DNA of 62,774 bases from Coraliomargarita_B sp036735565 (GTDB taxonomy: Bacteria > Verrucomicrobiota > Verrucomicrobiia > Opitutales > Coraliomargaritaceae): NCBI GenBank assembly GCA_036735565.1, contig DAINOC010000006.1:1-62774 (forward strand), given 5' to 3'. The notes beneath the pieces are model-generated. The model had not been told where the DNA came from, did no database searches, and saw only the letters and a list, made by a program, of their open reading frames with translations. Made by a program: the position numbers and the translations under genes. Below, one piece after another: positions 18,243-29,073 of the stretch. How positions within the stretch are numbered: the stretch's first letter is position 1; every line of letters begins with the position of its first letter.

Positions 18243-20237
18243 ATGCCAAGCAGTTCATCACGATCACCGTTGCCGGGGAGCGTTGTATGCCGCAACGATG
18301 CGGCCGCCTGTGATGACCTGGATCTGAAATTGTCGAAATTCTGGCTGCGCATCGCGATTGCAGCGGTCTTCGCCGGTCAGGGTATGGTGTTCTCGCTGGC
18401 GCTTAACATGACGCCACCGCCGTTTGGCAGCGTGCCTTATTGGGTGCTGCATGGCGGTCTGATTTTGACGACCTTTGTGGTCCTGGCCTTTCTCGGTGGC
18501 CCACTGTTTGCATCGACTTTTCAGATGCTTCGGCAGCGGCGCCTTTCCATTGAAGGACTTTTCACGCTGAGTTTGCTGGGAGCTTTGACGGGGTCGATGT
18601 TCGGCTCTGTGACAGGGGAGGGCAGTGTTTACTACGAGATAGTTTCTATCGTGATCGCGATCTACACCTTTGGGCGGATGCTGGGTGAGCGGTCGCAGGC
18701 GAAAATGCTTCTGGAAGCGGATCGCGTGAGGGAGAACCTTGAATATGCCCAACGAGTAGTGGGTAGCGATGGGAGTTGCGAGTGCGTGCGGGTCGATGCC
18801 GTTGTCGCTGGCGATCGTGTGCGAATTGGTCCCGGAGAGGTCTTTACCGTGGATGGGCGGGTGTTGGAAGGAGTGGGCTTCGTGAGTGAGACCGCTTTGA
18901 CCGGGGAGCCAACGCCAGTGGTGCGACGGATCGGCGACCCGGTGCGCGCGGGCACGCATGCCATCGATGGGGTTTTTGAGGTGGAGGTTGTCGCTGTATT
19001 TGGAATGCGCGAGATTGATCGTATTCTGGAGGCGGTGGCACAGCCCGGAGGAGAGCCCTCGGACTTTCTACGGCAGGCCAATCAGCTGACGCAGTTTTTT
19101 CTTCCGATAGTCGCTCTGGTCAGCCTGCTGACAGCGGGGGCCTGGTGGCTGTTGGATGGGTGGCAGACGGGTGTCCTCAACAGCATGGCGGTTTTACTGG
19201 TAGCCTGCCCTTGTGCGCTGGGGCTTGCGACACCGGTCGCGATTTGGCATGGGCTCTATCGGCTCTCGCAGCTCGGGCTGGTAAGCCGCGACGGGCGACT
19301 GGTCGATACCCTGGCAGCAACGAAGCACATCTTTTTCGACAAGACCGGAACGCTGAGCGAAGAGGGGCTCGAGGTGGTGGAGTGTCTTTTGGCCGAAACC
19401 TGGCAGGATCGACGGGATGAATTCTTTGGGCTGGTCTGGGCTATCGAATCGCGCGTCGCTCATCCAGTGGCCTCGGGCCTGCTGCGTTACTGCGAGGCCC
19501 AAGGCGTGATGAAGACGGAATTACCGGCCAGGGAGATCAGCGTTCGTCCCGGGCTGGGACTGACCGCACTGGTCGGGTTAGGCGGACGGGACGTGCGCGT
19601 CGCGATCGGTGATTTCGAGTTGGATGCGGAAGGCCGGGCGGCAGCTGAATCGACCCTATGGTCGTCGAGCGGCAAGCGGTTGTCCGTATTTTGCGACGAG
19701 CGATTGGCGGCTGTTTTTGTTTTGAAGGAACATCTGCGGGAGGGAACTGCGAGCCTATGGGAGGGGCTCGAACAGGCGGGGGTCCAGTGCACGGTATTGA
19801 CGGGCGATCCCGACCCGCGTCTGGTGCTTCCGGGTTCTGTCGAATTGAGGGCCGGTCTTTCGGGCGAAGCGAAGGCCGCACTTGTGCGCGCTTCCCGGGA
19901 CGGTGGCGAGTGGCCGCTTTTTGTGGGCGATGGGCTCAATGATACGGCTGCGATGGCGGCCGCATGCGGATCGATCGCGATGTCCAGCGGCGTCTCTTTG
20001 GCGAGAACCACTGCGCAGGGGCAACTGTTGAATAATCAGTTACCGGTCCTGATCGTTGCGATGACGCTTTGCCGGGGCATTCAGCGGCGGCTCCGCGGAA
20101 ATCTCCGCTATGCCGCGACTTACAATGTGATCGGGATGGGACTGGGCGCCGCAGGCTGGCTTCATCCGATAGCGGCGGCATCTATCATGCTGGTTTCCAG
20201 TTTTTTTGTTACCACCCGGGCTATGCGAAATTTGTAG
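18243..20237 (+). CDS. copper-transporting P1B-type ATPase
   Basis: 664 residues if it starts at ATG 18243. An in-frame start at 18078 lies inside the family B repeat and adds 55 residues of low plausibility. Motifs: CPC metal gate at 322-324 (LVACPCALGLATP), phosphorylation site FFDKTGTLS with Asp366, TGEPTPV actuator loop, and GDGLNDTAAMA at 562-572. The last two helices carry YN and M-x-x-SS (YNVIGMG, SIMLVSS), the Cu(I) signature of subgroup 1B-1. No N-terminal CxxC heavy-metal domain is present. It sits just before the ACIII/cbb3 operon, so a CtpA/FixI-like role in supplying copper for oxidase assembly is likely. CopA-type detoxification is the alternative. Confidence 0.88.
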   Translation: MPSSSSRSPLPGSVVCRNDAAACDDLDLKLSKFWLRIAIAAVFAGQGMVFSLALNMTPPPFGSVPYWVLHGGLILTTFVVLAFLGGPLFASTFQMLRQRRLSIEGLFTLSLLGALTGSMFGSVTGEGSVYYEIVSIVIAIYTFGRMLGERSQAKMLLEADRVRENLEYAQRVVGSDGSCECVRVDAVVAGDRVRIGPGEVFTVDGRVLEGVGFVSETALTGEPTPVVRRIGDPVRAGTHAIDGVFEVEVVAVFGMREIDRILEAVAQPGGEPSDFLRQANQLTQFFLPIVALVSLLTAGAWWLLDGWQTGVLNSMAVLLVACPCALGLATPVAIWHGLYRLSQLGLVSRDGRLVDTLAATKHIFFDKTGTLSEEGLEVVECLLAETWQDRRDEFFGLVWAIESRVAHPVASGLLRYCEAQGVMKTELPAREISVRPGLGLTALVGLGGRDVRVAIGDFELDAEGRAAAESTLWSSSGKRLSVFCDERLAAVFVLKEHLREGTASLWEGLEQAGVQCTVLTGDPDPRLVLPGSVELRAGLSGEAKAALVRASRDGGEWPLFVGDGLNDTAAMAAACGSIAMSSGVSLARTTAQGQLLNNQLPVLIVAMTLCRGIQRRLRGNLRYAATYNVIGMGLGAAGWLHPIAAASIMLVSSFFVTTRAMRNL

Positions 20238-20386
20238 GAAGCGTGCGTGCATTATCTTCGCTTCTAATAGGCCGGTTTTGCTGCGCTAATACTGGACCGT
20301 TTAGGCCTTTATTGATGCGACCTTCCGACGATTCTCAACAAGGTATTGTTAGCGAGCTGATGGATAGTGGCGAAGCTCAGCGGACT

Positions 20387-20424
20387 CGTTTTTCTTTTTG
20401 AGACTGTGTCTCTCAAGAAAAACG
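20387..20424. promoter_or_regulatory. hairpin upstream of the respiratory operon
   Basis: CGTTTTTCTT...GAGAC pairs with GTCTC...AAGAAAAACG around a TGT loop, with small bulges. Its plus strand has T-runs before the stem rather than after. It may be the terminator of the ATPase gene read in either direction or a 5' leader element of the ACIII operon; sequence alone does not decide. Confidence 0.35.
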
Positions 20425-20471
20425 GTTGCCATCAGAAAAACGGGTATCTTTAACAAGCGGTTTATTCACCA

Positions 20472-20681
20472 ATGGACAACGGACAAACGACTACCAGAAA
20501 GGATTTTTTCAAGAAATCCGGCCTCGCAATCGCTGGAGTATTTGCCCTCGGCAAAGCATCTTCGGCGGCCCCAACAAACCCAACCGTCTCCGGCGTCAAT
20601 ACGGCCCCGGAGCAGTCGGTGGCTGAACTTTCGGCCCGCCGTTTGAAGCCGGCAAACGGCACAGTACGTTATCAGTCCTAA
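20472..20681 (+). CDS. small Tat-signal-like protein at head of ACIII operon
   Basis: 69 residues. The N-terminus TTTRKDFFKKSGLAIAGVFAL looks like a Tat signal (S/T-R-K-x-F-x-K) with RK in place of the usual RR, followed by an AxA-like site in ASSAAP. Only about 35 polar residues remain after it. It resembles the small Tat-targeted proteins found beside formate dehydrogenases and other molybdopterin-like enzymes; here the neighbour ActB is a molybdopterin-oxidoreductase relative. Role unknown; perhaps a chaperone or subunit. It precedes actA by 38 bases on the same strand. Confidence 0.6.
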   Translation: MDNGQTTTRKDFFKKSGLAIAGVFALGKASSAAPTNPTVSGVNTAPEQSVAELSARRLKPANGTVRYQS

Positions 20682-20719
20682 CCAGTCCGCCTTTTGACGC
20701 GACGCATTTCATTTTAACT

Positions 20720-21373
20720 ATGGCGAACGTATTTCCTAAATGGGCCAACTCGGTTCCGGTCAAGCTGATCATCGCGATCATTTTGGTTAAGACAGCGGTC
20801 GTGCTCGGTGTAACCTATTATTTTACGCCCAAGTATACCCGGGTCGGCTACGCGCCGACGCAACCGGTGCCCTTCAGCCACGCGCTGCACGCTGGACAAC
20901 TTGAGATTGATTGCCGCTATTGCCACAGCTTCGTGGACCGCTCGGGGCACGCAAATGTTCCCGGCTCCAACGTCTGCATGAGTTGCCACAGCATGGTGCA
21001 GAAGGATTCTCCCTTGTTGCAGGTGGTGCGCGACAGCTACGAGAGCGGGGATCCGGTTCCCTGGGTGCGCATTCACAAGGCTCCGGACTACGTTTACTTC
21101 AACCACGCGGTGCACGTGAACCGCGGCATCAGCTGCATCGAGTGTCACGGCGAGATCCAAAAGATGGAGGTCGTCTATCATGCGAAGCCCCTGTCGATGG
21201 CTTTCTGCCTCGAATGCCACCGCAACCCCGAGCAATACATCCGTCCGCCCGAGGAAGTCTACAATTTGAACTGGCAGCGTCCCACCGACTCGGAGTCACT
21301 GGCTGAGCTGCACAGCTTTGTGCATGACTGGAGCGTGAACCCGCCTCAAAGCTGCTCGGGCTGCCACCGCTAA
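20720..21373 (+). CDS. actA: alternative complex III subunit ActA, pentaheme cytochrome c
   Basis: 217 residues: one N-terminal helix (about 14-33) anchoring a periplasmic domain with five CxxCH haem sites, CRYCH, CMSCH, CIECH, CLECH and a C-terminal CSGCH. Five haems match the ActA of characterised ACIII (Rhodothermus). It passes electrons from the iron-sulfur subunit ActB onward. First of the contiguous act genes; actB follows after 19 bases. Confidence 0.93.
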   Translation: MANVFPKWANSVPVKLIIAIILVKTAVVLGVTYYFTPKYTRVGYAPTQPVPFSHALHAGQLEIDCRYCHSFVDRSGHANVPGSNVCMSCHSMVQKDSPLLQVVRDSYESGDPVPWVRIHKAPDYVYFNHAVHVNRGISCIECHGEIQKMEVVYHAKPLSMAFCLECHRNPEQYIRPPEEVYNLNWQRPTDSESLAELHSFVHDWSVNPPQSCSGCHR

Positions 21374-21392
21374 TTTCAAAAATTTCAAGCGA

Positions 21393-24300
21393 ATGAACGA
21401 TACTGAACTTTCTGGTCCACGTTATTGGAAGAGCCTCGACGACTTGGCGGAGACCCCGGCATTCCGCGATTGGGTCGAGCGGGAGTTTCCCGCAGGGGCC
21501 TCCGAGCTGGATGGCGTTAACCGTCGCAGTTTCATGAAGGTGATGGCTGCTTCCTTCGGCCTGGCAGGTCTCGGCATGGCCGGTTGCCGCCGCCCGGAAG
21601 CCCGCATCCTCCCTTACGCCCAGCAGCCGGAGAATGTGATCCCCGGGATACCGGTCTACTTCAGTTCTTCGCGCCCGGGAGTGCGGGAGAACATCCCGGT
21701 GATCGTTGAGACGCACACGGGCCGACCGACCAAGATTGAGGGGAACCCCAGCTACAAGCCCTACGGTGGGGCAACCGATATCTATACTCAGGCGAGTATT
21801 CTCGATCTCTATGATCCCGATCGTGCCACGCGAAGCCGCCGCAAGGGTTCCAACGCCAGCCCGACCGACGTCCGCGACCTTCTGGCCACCTTGAGTGACC
21901 GTTTTTCCGAGAGCAAGGGAGTCGGTCTGCTTTTCCTCGCCGAACCTTCGACCTCACCGAGTCGGGCTCGCCTGGTTCGCGAGATGCAGGCTAAGTTCCC
22001 CGAGGCGACTTGGACGGAATACACGCCGATTGATCTTGGCACTTCAGAGAAAGCGGCGACCCGCGCCTTCGGGCGTCCATTGCGCGTCCTCCCGGATTAT
22101 GCTGCTGCCCAGCGTGTGCTTTCGCTGGATGCCGACTTCCTTTGTGCGGAGGATGCTCATTTGGGCAAGGCCCGCGCTTTCACGAAGAACCGCAAGGTGC
22201 ATTCGGCGGCCGAGGCGTCCAAAATGAGCCGACTCTATGCGGTTGAGAGCGCCATGACGCCGACGGGTGCCATGGCCGACCACCGCTTGCGCCTCTCGGC
22301 CAGCCAGATCGGGGCTTTCGCAGCTCAGATTGGTGCTGCGGTGCTACAGCAGACCGGCACCGGTGGAGCGCTGCTCAACAAGCTGAGCAACATCGGAGCT
22401 TCGCTTTCCGTCGATCAGAGCTGGGTCCAAGCCTGTGTGGCCGACCTCGTTGCAAACCGGGGACAGGCAATGGTGGTCGCAGGCGAGCACCTCCCCGTGG
22501 GCGTCCACGAGATGGTCATCGCGATCAATGAGGCGCTGCGTGCGCCGGTCAGTTATGTGGAAATTTCCGAACCGGCTGCGGGTATTGAAGCGGCTGCGAA
22601 GCGCCTGCAGGGCGGGACGGTTGAAACACTGGTGGTCCTCGGCGGTAACCCGGTCTTCGATGCGCCAGCGGACCTCGACTTCAAGGCGCTCCTGGCGAAA
22701 GCCGGGGAGGTGATCTACCTCGGCTACGCCTTTAACGAGACAGCAGCAGCGGCGGACGTTTTTGTGGCCCGCTCGCATTATTTGGAGAGTTGGAGCGACG
22801 GCCGGACCTTTGACGGGGTTCTGGTCCCGGTCCAGCCGATGATCCAGCCGCTCTTTCCGACGTTCAACGAGCTTGAGGTTTTGGCGCGGTTGACCGGCCT
22901 GACAGAGACCGACCCCTACGCAATCGTCCAGTCAACCTTCCGGACGCTGGGCGGATCGGATTTCAATAAGTTTTTAAGCGACGGCCTCCTCCGGGGGACG
23001 GAGTTCGCCCGAACCTCAGCCACCGTGGACTACGGCAGGCTAGCAGCTCAGATTGATGTCAGCGCGCTTCAGGCCTACCAGCTTGGCGCGGATGCCCTGG
23101 AAGTCCGGTTTGAGCCCAGCTCGCACGCCTACGATGGCCGTTATGCCAACAACGGCTGGCTGATGGAAGTGCCGGACCCCATGACCAAACTCACCTGGGA
23201 CAATGCCATCCTGATCAGCCCGCGTCTGGCCAAGGATCTTCAGGAAGCCCAGGGTATCAAGATCTTCCCCGGGCTGAAGCCGATGAATGCCGAAGGCGGC
23301 TTTTTCGAGGCGACCAAAGGCACGCAGCAGATGAACAAGGCCGAGTTCAGTCGCGGCAAGGAAATGGCCGTCATGGCCGAGCTCACGCTGGATGGCCGTA
23401 CAATCAATGCACCCATCCACGTGGTGCCGGGTATGGCCAACTACACGGTCATCCTCCCGCTCGGGATGGGCCGCACCACAGTGGGTCGGGTAGGGACCGG
23501 CGTGGGCGTCGACGCCTATCCGCTGCGCACTGCGGCGACGCTGGGCTTCGGCCTCGGTGCCAGCATTAAGCTAACGCTGGCATCGTTCCCCCTGGCCAAC
23601 ACCCAGGAGCACTGGTCGATGGAAGGCCGCGCGATCATCCGTGAAGCCACGACCGACTACTACAAAAAGCACCCGAATTTCGCCAATGAGATGGGTGTCG
23701 AGTCCCACGCGCCGGCGAACTATGGCAAAGACGCCGATAAGTCTCTGCAGGAGAAGTCGCTAAAGAATTTCCGAGGGGGATCCGCCCACGAACACCCGAC
23801 TTTCAATGCACCGCCGCCCAATGTCGACATCTGGAAGGGACACGAGGACAAGCTCGTCCGCATCCAGCAGTGGGGGATGGCCATCGATCTGAACAGCTGC
23901 ACCGGTTGCTCGGCCTGTGTCGTCGCCTGCCAGAGTGAAAACAATATCCCCATCGTCGGTAAGGACCAGGTGCTGCGTGGACGCGAAATGCATTGGATGC
24001 GCCTCGACCGCTACTTCACCGCCGAGACAACCCAGTCTAACGAGGTGCCGGAGGACGTGCAGGTCTCCTTCATGGGGATGCTCTGCCAGCACTGTGAAAA
24101 TGCACCCTGCGAGAGTGTCTGTCCGGTCAACGCGACCGTGCACGACAACCAGGGCCTGAACACCATGGCCTACAACCGCTGTGTGGGCACGCGCTACTGC
24201 GCGAACAATTGCCCCTACAAGGTGCGCCGCTTCAACTTCTTTGATTGGAACAAGCGCCGCATCGGCGAGTTCTACAAGGGCCCACTCGGTCCGGTTGATG

Positions 24301-24764
24301 AGCCGGAGCTTGAGAAAATGCAGGCCAATCCAAACGTGACCGTACGGATGCGCGGCGTCATGGAAAAGTGCACCTACTGCACCCAGCGGATCGAAGCGGC
24401 GAAGATTGACCAAAAAGTCCGCGCCGGCGCTTCCAACGCGATCCATGTGCCGGACGGTAAGATCAAGACGGCCTGCCAACAAGTCTGTCCGACGGATGCC
24501 ATCACCTTCGGCGATGTGTCGGACCCGGAGAGCGAGGTCTCAAAGATCAAGTCGAGCGACCGGAACTACTCGGTGCTTGGCTATCTGAATGTGCGTCCGC
24601 GCACTACCTATCTGGCACGACTGCGCAACCCAAACCCGCAGATGCCTGATGCCTACGACAAGCCCTACGCCTACGCGGCCTACAAGAAGCGCTACGGCAG
24701 TGCGGCGGCGGCCAAACCCACTCCTACGGAATCGACTGCGGCCCACGAAGCGGCGGCGCATTGA
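21393..24764 (+). CDS. actB: alternative complex III iron-sulfur/molybdopterin-like subunit ActB
   Basis: 1123 residues. A short N-terminal region, then RRSFMKVMAASFGLAGLGMAGC (Tat/lipoprotein-like, residues 46-67), then a molybdopterin-oxidoreductase-like region (about 70-800) in which known ActB proteins carry no Mo cofactor. The C-terminal ferredoxin domain has CTGCSACVVAC (about 835), CQHCENAPCESVC (about 897), CVGTRYCANNCPY (about 929), and CTYC with CQQVCP (about 992-1030). Replacement of one cluster cysteine in CVGTRYC is usual for PsrB/ActB proteins and fits three [4Fe-4S] plus one [3Fe-4S] cluster. It lies in the quinol-oxidising complex on the periplasmic face. Confidence 0.93.
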   Translation: MNDTELSGPRYWKSLDDLAETPAFRDWVEREFPAGASELDGVNRRSFMKVMAASFGLAGLGMAGCRRPEARILPYAQQPENVIPGIPVYFSSSRPGVRENIPVIVETHTGRPTKIEGNPSYKPYGGATDIYTQASILDLYDPDRATRSRRKGSNASPTDVRDLLATLSDRFSESKGVGLLFLAEPSTSPSRARLVREMQAKFPEATWTEYTPIDLGTSEKAATRAFGRPLRVLPDYAAAQRVLSLDADFLCAEDAHLGKARAFTKNRKVHSAAEASKMSRLYAVESAMTPTGAMADHRLRLSASQIGAFAAQIGAAVLQQTGTGGALLNKLSNIGASLSVDQSWVQACVADLVANRGQAMVVAGEHLPVGVHEMVIAINEALRAPVSYVEISEPAAGIEAAAKRLQGGTVETLVVLGGNPVFDAPADLDFKALLAKAGEVIYLGYAFNETAAAADVFVARSHYLESWSDGRTFDGVLVPVQPMIQPLFPTFNELEVLARLTGLTETDPYAIVQSTFRTLGGSDFNKFLSDGLLRGTEFARTSATVDYGRLAAQIDVSALQAYQLGADALEVRFEPSSHAYDGRYANNGWLMEVPDPMTKLTWDNAILISPRLAKDLQEAQGIKIFPGLKPMNAEGGFFEATKGTQQMNKAEFSRGKEMAVMAELTLDGRTINAPIHVVPGMANYTVILPLGMGRTTVGRVGTGVGVDAYPLRTAATLGFGLGASIKLTLASFPLANTQEHWSMEGRAIIREATTDYYKKHPNFANEMGVESHAPANYGKDADKSLQEKSLKNFRGGSAHEHPTFNAPPPNVDIWKGHEDKLVRIQQWGMAIDLNSCTGCSACVVACQSENNIPIVGKDQVLRGREMHWMRLDRYFTAETTQSNEVPEDVQVSFMGMLCQHCENAPCESVCPVNATVHDNQGLNTMAYNRCVGTRYCANNCPYKVRRFNFFDWNKRRIGEFYKGPLGPVDEPELEKMQANPNVTVRMRGVMEKCTYCTQRIEAAKIDQKVRAGASNAIHVPDGKIKTACQQVCPTDAITFGDVSDPESEVSKIKSSDRNYSVLGYLNVRPRTTYLARLRNPNPQMPDAYDKPYAYAAYKKRYGSAAAAKPTPTESTAAHEAAAH

Positions 24765-24814
24765 TCTCCCTGTCGATTGAGCACTGACCTTAGAACCCTC
24801 GTTTACTGATATAC

Positions 24815-26319
<1,505 letters not shown>

Positions 26320-26320
<1 letters not shown>

Positions 26321-26850
26321 TGGAGAAATTACATAGCATCATCGCCAGTTTCCCGGACACTCCGAGCCTTTATCACGCAGCGGAGAAGGTTCGCGACGCG
26401 GGCTACAAAAAGTGGGACACCTTCTCATCGTTTCCTGTGCACGGTATGCCGGCGGCGTCGGGTCAGCCCCGCTCGAAGGTTCCGGTATTTACCTTCCTAG
26501 GCGGTATCACCGGCTTCACGATCGGCACTCTGATCGTCTGGTATATGAACGCCTATGATTATCCGCTCATTGTTGGCGGAAAGCCGTTCTTCAGCCCGGT
26601 TTTCCCGTTCCCCATCATGTATGAGTTGACCATCCTTCTGGCGGCTTTCGGCACGCTCGGAGGGATGTTTTTGACCAATCTGCTGCCGCAGCATCACAAC
26701 CCGCTTTTCGAGAGCGCCCGATTCCTTGAAGTGGCGGGGGACCGCCTGTTGATCGGGATCGAAGCACGCGATCCGAAGTTTGATCCGGCCGCCGTGCGCC
26801 AGTTTCTTGAGTCCATCGGCGGGTCCGACATCGAGGAGGTTTCAGCCTAG
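26320..26850 (+). CDS. actD: alternative complex III subunit ActD (DUF3341)
   Basis: 176 residues with two central helices (about 50-75 and 95-125), an N-terminal domain with AAEKVRDAGYKKWDTFSSFP and VHGM, and a C-terminal cytosolic part. The FPVHGM segment is the classic DUF3341 mark. ActD is a structural membrane subunit of ACIII. Start overlaps the actC stop; actE begins 10 bases after its stop. Confidence 0.92.
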
Positions 26851-26859
26851 TTTAGAGCC

Positions 26860-27513
26860 ATGCGTATTTTTCTCATCATTTTTGCATTCGCCGTTGCGGC
26901 CGTTGTCTCCATTTTTGGTTTCCGCGGTTCGCTGAGCGAGAAAACACCCATCGAGGTCTTCCCCGACATGGACCATCAGGCGAAATACAAGCCGCAGGCC
27001 GAAAACAGCTTTTTCGCCGATGGCCGTAACGACCGCCCCTTGCCCATGAATGCGGTCGCCCGCGGCAACTACCTCAACTACGAGGCGGTGTTTGCGGAGG
27101 ACTTCGAGGATACGGTTTTGGGCAATACCGTCTTCTTGCATGGTAAAAACCCGGATGGCAGCTTCCACGATGGCTTCCCGCTGCCTGTCACGGAATCACT
27201 GATCCGGATGGGGCAGCAGAAATACGAGATTTTCTGCACTACCTGCCACGGCGCCGCCGGCGACGGCAACGGAGTCACCAAGCCCTACGGCATCCTGGCA
27301 ACCAGCTACCACGACGATCGGCTGCGCGGTGAGTCCGATGGCTATCTCTACGATGTCATCGCCAATGGCAAGGGGCTTATGTATGGTCTCAAGGATCGCC
27401 TTACCCCGGAGGAACGCTGGGCGATCGTCCTATACGTGCGGGCCCTGCAACGCTCGCAAAACGCCAGTGTGGACGATGTCCCTGCTGCCAAACGCACTGA
27501 GTTAGGTCTTTAA
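26860..27513 (+). CDS. actE: alternative complex III monoheme cytochrome c subunit ActE
   Basis: 217 residues. An N-terminal membrane anchor (residues 2-22) precedes a periplasmic class I cytochrome c with one haem site, CTTCHGAAGDGNG, near residue 127; a likely axial Met lies in GLMYGLKDRL. Preceding residues (MDHQAKYKPQ, the MAIN/FFADGR-type segment) are typical for ActE. It accepts electrons from ActA and is the probable exit to the oxidase. Confidence 0.92.
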   Translation: MRIFLIIFAFAVAAVVSIFGFRGSLSEKTPIEVFPDMDHQAKYKPQAENSFFADGRNDRPLPMNAVARGNYLNYEAVFAEDFEDTVLGNTVFLHGKNPDGSFHDGFPLPVTESLIRMGQQKYEIFCTTCHGAAGDGNGVTKPYGILATSYHDDRLRGESDGYLYDVIANGKGLMYGLKDRLTPEERWAIVLYVRALQRSQNASVDDVPAAKRTELGL

Positions 27514-27518
27514 ATCCC

Positions 27519-28790
27519 ATGAGTTCGGACACCACAATTAAACAAGGAAAAAATCCTGGAGCCATCGCGCTGGGGATCGGCCTGATCGGCCTGGTCATCG
27601 CGGGTTTCGGCTTCATGCAGGGCTGGCAAGCCGGCGACGTGCGTCCCCTCATGAGCTGGTTGATCGGCTTGGCTTTCTGGCTGGCCGTTGCCGTTGGCAT
27701 GCTCTTTCTCGTGCAGATCTGGTATGTGTTTCATGCCCGCTGGCCCGTCATCGTCCGCCGTCAGTGCGAGCACTTCATGAGTGTTTTTCCCTGGCTCTTC
27801 CTGCTCTTTATCCCGCTCTTGCTGGTTCCCTTCCTTCATGAGAATCCGGGACTGCTCTGGAAGTGGATGAATGGCTTCAACGAGCTACCCGGCCACGGCA
27901 CCGTCGGCGAGGATCCGCTTTATCAATGGAAGTCGCCTTACCTCAACAAAGAGTTCTTTGCGATCCGGGCCGTGCTGGTATTTGGTGTGTTCACGGCACT
28001 CGCCGGGCTATTGCGCAAGTGGTCCTTCGATACCGACACCACCGGCAACATCCAAAACACACACAACGCCCGGCGCCTTTCATCGATCGGCCTCTTTCTT
28101 TGCGCCGGTGCGGCCACCGTTGGCTCCATCGACTGGTTCAAGTCTCTGGAATATCACTGGTTCTCCACCATGTATGGCGTGTGGTTCTTCTCGGCGAGTA
28201 TGCGCGCGGCCCTTGGCTTTATCCTTATTCTCTGCGTGATCCTGGCTACGAAGGGCTACCTGAAAGGGATCTTCAAACAGTCGCACCGCTATGACATCGG
28301 CTGCATGATGCTGGCTTTCACGGTATTCTGGGCCTACATCAGCTTTTCCCAGTATTTTATCATCTACAACGCCAACATCCCCGAGGAAGTCTTCTGGTAT
28401 AGCCTGCGGGAGAAGAACTACGACGGGACGCTGAATTCCTGGTGGTGGGTGAGTATGGGGCTGATTTTTGGACAATTTCTCATCCCTTTCCTCCTGCTGC
28501 TCTGGTATAAGACCAAGGTCGTTATCTGGCGCAGCGTTGCGGTGGCTTCCTGGATCCTTGTTTTCACGGTCCTTGACCTGTATTGGAACATCATTCCAGG
28601 CAAGCTGGTTGCCCCCGATCACGGAGCCGGCTATCTGGTGCGCCAGTTCTCGGTCAGCCCTTACGACATCGCGGCGGTCATCGGAGTGGGGGGTATCTGC
28701 ATCTGGTCGATGTGCCGGAGCATGCGAAAGGCTGAACCGATCCCTATTCGTGATCCTAATATTGAAAAATCTCTGAATTACATAGAGTAA
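27519..28790 (+). CDS. actF: alternative complex III membrane subunit ActF (NrfD-like)
   Basis: 423 residues with about ten helices, a second member of the NrfD/PsrC family in the operon and a paralogue of ActC. Visible: HFMSVFPWLFLLFIPLLL, KSPYLNKEFFAIRAVL, SIDWFKSLEYHWFSTMYG and VFWAYISFSQYFIIYNANIP, all usual in ActF. It sits 5 bases after actE. It completes the canonical actABCDEF order. Confidence 0.92.
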   Translation: MSSDTTIKQGKNPGAIALGIGLIGLVIAGFGFMQGWQAGDVRPLMSWLIGLAFWLAVAVGMLFLVQIWYVFHARWPVIVRRQCEHFMSVFPWLFLLFIPLLLVPFLHENPGLLWKWMNGFNELPGHGTVGEDPLYQWKSPYLNKEFFAIRAVLVFGVFTALAGLLRKWSFDTDTTGNIQNTHNARRLSSIGLFLCAGAATVGSIDWFKSLEYHWFSTMYGVWFFSASMRAALGFILILCVILATKGYLKGIFKQSHRYDIGCMMLAFTVFWAYISFSQYFIIYNANIPEEVFWYSLREKNYDGTLNSWWWVSMGLIFGQFLIPFLLLLWYKTKVVIWRSVAVASWILVFTVLDLYWNIIPGKLVAPDHGAGYLVRQFSVSPYDIAAVIGVGGICIWSMCRSMRKAEPIPIRDPNIEKSLNYIE

Positions 28791-28797
28791 TCTTCTT

Positions 28798-29073
28798 ATG
28801 GACCCTTCAATTTCATCCAAAAGTACATTACCGACTTTTCTCGGGAGTATCGGGGCGATTCTCATCTTCGCGCTGGTCATCTACATCGCCTATCTGCCGA
28901 ATCGCCCGGCGCCGATCGATGCGGCTGCCAACGCGGAACGCCAGATCAAGGCCGACGAAGCCCGCGCGGCCGGTCGCGCCAAAGTCGCCGAATTCGCGGT
29001 CGCTGCGGATGGGACCGTCCGGATCCCTGTTGATCAAGCCATGGAGCTTGTGCTGAGGGAGTATCGCAACTGA
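28798..29073 (+). CDS. one-TM small protein of the respiratory operon, unknown
   Basis: 91 residues: short N-terminal tail, one helix (about 13-33, LGSIGAILIFALVIYIAYLP), then a 58-residue soluble Ala/Arg-rich part ending VPVDQAMELVLREYRN-like (IPVDQAMELVLREYRN). No cysteine and no cofactor motif. The C-terminal segment AADGTVRIPVDQAMELV resembles the stretch that in some oxidase-associated proteins packs against subunits. Its stop overlaps the next gene (TGATG), so it is an integral operon member between ACIII and the oxidase. Confidence 0.75.
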   Translation: MDPSISSKSTLPTFLGSIGAILIFALVIYIAYLPNRPAPIDAAANAERQIKADEARAAGRAKVAEFAVAADGTVRIPVDQAMELVLREYRN

